A stretch of DNA of 14,645 nt from the NCBI RefSeq assembly GCF_000284415.1, contig NC_017059.1, positions 3,031,939-3,046,583 of the forward strand, written 5' to 3'. Of this stretch, positions 13,474-14,645 are shown in pieces. The position numbers and the translations under genes are program-made. Below the pieces are notes generated by a model that had not been told where the DNA came from, made no database searches, and worked only from the letters and a program-made list of their open reading frames with translations. The stretch comes from Pararhodospirillum photometricum DSM 122. GTDB lineage: Bacteria; Pseudomonadota; Alphaproteobacteria; Rhodospirillales; Rhodospirillaceae. The first letter of the stretch is position 1. Every line of letters starts with the position of its first letter.

Positions 13474-14415
13474 CTACCCGTTGGCCAGCAAGGCCCGCGC
13501 CTGGGCAACATCGTTCTCGATCTGGGCGCGCAGGGCCTCCAGGCCGGAAAAGGTCTGCTCCGGCCGCAGGAAGTGGTGAAAGCGCACCCGCACATGCCGA
13601 CCATAGAGGTCGGGCGTAGCATCAAACAGGTGGACTTCCAAAATTGGGTCGCCGGCCCCGAACGTGGGGCGGCGCCCGAAATTGGCCACGCCCGGCAGAA
13701 ATTTGGTGTCGAGGCCGCCGTCGAGCCCCGCCGTGACCGCATAAACGCCAGCGCGCGGCGGTTGGTAAAGCCCGAGGCGCAGGTTGGCGGTGGGGAAGCC
13801 CATCTGCCGGCCGCGCTGGTCGCCGCGCTCGATACGGCCCTCGATCTCCCAGGGATGTCCCAAAACGGCGGTCGCCCGGGCGATGTCGCCGGCTTGTAAG
13901 GCCTCGCGCACCCGCGTGGAGGAACAGGTCTCCCCCTGGGCATCGCGCACCGGCGCCACCGCTGTGACGCCAAAGCCGCGTTCCAGGCCGCGCGCCTGGA
14001 GCAGTGCCACGGTCCCTTCGCGCTGGTGGCCAAAGGCATAATCCTGCCCCACGACCACGTGGGAGACGCCCAGGCCCTGTTGCAGCACCTTCTCGATGAA
14101 CCAGTCAGCCGATCCCTGGGACAAGGCGGCGTCAAAGGCCTGGACAATCAGGAAGTCCGCGCCTTGCGCGGCGATCAGGTGGGTTTTGAGGCGAAACGAA
14201 CTTAAAGAGAAGGGCGGCAGGTCAGGCTGGAAAAAACGACGGGGGTGAGGCTCGAAGGTCATGACCCCCAGGGGGCAGCCCAGGCCATGGGCAATGGCGC
14301 GTGCCGCGCCGATCACCCGCTGATGCCCCCGGTGAACCCCGTCAAAATTGCCCAGGGCCACGCTGGCGCCTCGCAAGGAGGCCGGCAGCTCGCTGGTGTG
14401 GCGCAACACGCGCAT
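13474..14415 (-). CDS. ribF: RibF, bifunctional riboflavin kinase / FAD synthetase
   Basis: RibF phosphorylates riboflavin to FMN and adenylates FMN to FAD in the cytoplasm. The 313-residue length is normal. The N-terminal nucleotidyltransferase domain has GNFDGVHRGHQ (22-32), MTFEPHPRRFF (52-62), VVGQDYAFGHQREG and SSTRVREAL (165-173). The C-terminal kinase domain has GHPWEIEGRI, MGFPTANLRL (205-214) with the PTAN nucleotide-binding motif, GVANFGRRPTF and LEVHLFD. The start MRVLRHTSELPASLRG is the usual type for alphaproteobacteria and is preceded by GGAG. It is convergent with the MarR gene and 26 bases downstream of the hydratase gene on the same strand. Confidence 0.95.
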   Translation of the reverse strand: MRVLRHTSELPASLRGASVALGNFDGVHRGHQRVIGAARAIAHGLGCPLGVMTFEPHPRRFFQPDLPPFSLSSFRLKTHLIAAQGADFLIVQAFDAALSQGSADWFIEKVLQQGLGVSHVVVGQDYAFGHQREGTVALLQARGLERGFGVTAVAPVRDAQGETCSSTRVREALQAGDIARATAVLGHPWEIEGRIERGDQRGRQMGFPTANLRLGLYQPPRAGVYAVTAGLDGGLDTKFLPGVANFGRRPTFGAGDPILEVHLFDATPDLYGRHVRVRFHHFLRPEQTFSGLEALRAQIENDVAQARALLANG

Positions 14416-14441
14416 GGTAGGAAGGCTCCAAGAGGAGGGAA

Positions 14442-14645
14442 TCAGGACTCGGGTCGGGCCGGCACCATCACCGTGGCTTCGCCATCGAGCACCAGCTTGC
14501 CGGCGACCGTGCAGGTGGTCCGCAGGGTGACAAAGCGCTTGGCCGGCACCAAGGCGGTGACCTCGGCGGTGGCTGTCACCGTGTCGCCGATACGCACGGG
14601 GGCTTTGAACTTCAGGGTCTGCCCCACATAAATCGCCCCCGGCCC
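14442..14645 (-). CDS. MaoC-like (R)-specific enoyl-CoA hydratase (PhaJ type), 5' part outside the window
   Basis: The visible 67 C-terminal residues begin GPGAIYVGQTLKFKAPVRIG and continue DTVTATAEVTALVPAKRFVT, ending VMVPARPES. The GPGxIYxxQxLxFxxPVxxGDT pattern is typical of the MaoC/PhaJ hot-dog fold, which hydrates trans-2-enoyl-CoA to (R)-3-hydroxyacyl-CoA and can feed polyhydroxyalkanoate synthesis. The catalytic Asp/His motif is in the missing N-terminal part, so activity cannot be judged. The frame is open to the window edge; the GTG at 14627 is an internal valine, not the start. Confidence 0.85.
   Translation of the reverse strand, partial: GPGAIYVGQTLKFKAPVRIGDTVTATAEVTALVPAKRFVTLRTTCTVAGKLVLDGEATVMVPARPES

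Overview
The window is GC-rich, tightly packed DNA that looks like an alphaproteobacterial diazotroph. The order nifE-nifN-nifX-DUF269-fdxB-nifQ, preceded by a sigma-54 promoter and NifA sites, is typical of purple non-sulfur and Azospirillum-like bacteria. A Rhodospirillum/Pararhodospirillum-type organism is my inference; no ribosomal marker is present to settle it.

Left part (about 1-3154, minus strand): seven genes joined by ATGA, GTGA or TGATG overlaps form one leftward operon that looks like the early/recombination module of a prophage. It holds a long coiled-coil phage protein and a RecE-like PD-(D/E)XK nuclease that is frameshifted in a G6 run, preceded by small unknown genes, one encoding a 33-residue membrane peptide. 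No integrase, capsid or repressor lies in the window. The module sits 250 bp downstream of the 3' end of a tRNA-Lys(UUU) gene, a common kind of integration site.

Middle part (about 3489-6600): a scarred accessory region. On the plus strand lies a large LRR-ROC-COR-TIR (Roco-TIR) gene, a likely NAD-cleaving immune-type protein, whose leucine-rich repeats begin abruptly without a good start codon. Head-to-head with it, on the minus strand, is a frameshifted remnant of a DUF2829/Tad2 protein, the family in which phage inhibitors of TIR-based Thoeris immunity were found. The two coding sequences abut at about 3718 and both lack their natural 5' ends. Downstream of the Roco gene are a TRAP-transporter DctP fragment with an in-frame stop and a broken IS256-family transposase, joined across a 9-bp shared sequence.

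Right part (6645-11541, minus strand): the nifENX-DUF269-fdxB-nifQ operon. It is read from a canonical -24/-12 promoter with two TGT-N10-ACA NifA sites side by side. NifE and NifN form the scaffold on which FeMo-cofactor is finished, NifX carries cofactor precursors, NifQ supplies molybdenum and FdxB is the nif-type 2[4Fe-4S] ferredoxin. The DUF269 protein is of unknown role but regularly accompanies NifX.

Far right (11652-14645): a NarL/LuxR-type response regulator (minus), a 655-bp gene-free stretch, a MarR-type regulator (plus) with a strong terminator, ribF (minus), and the 3' part of a PhaJ/MaoC-type enoyl-CoA hydratase gene that runs off the window. The terminator after the MarR gene and the hairpin after the response regulator are near-identical copies of one palindromic sequence.
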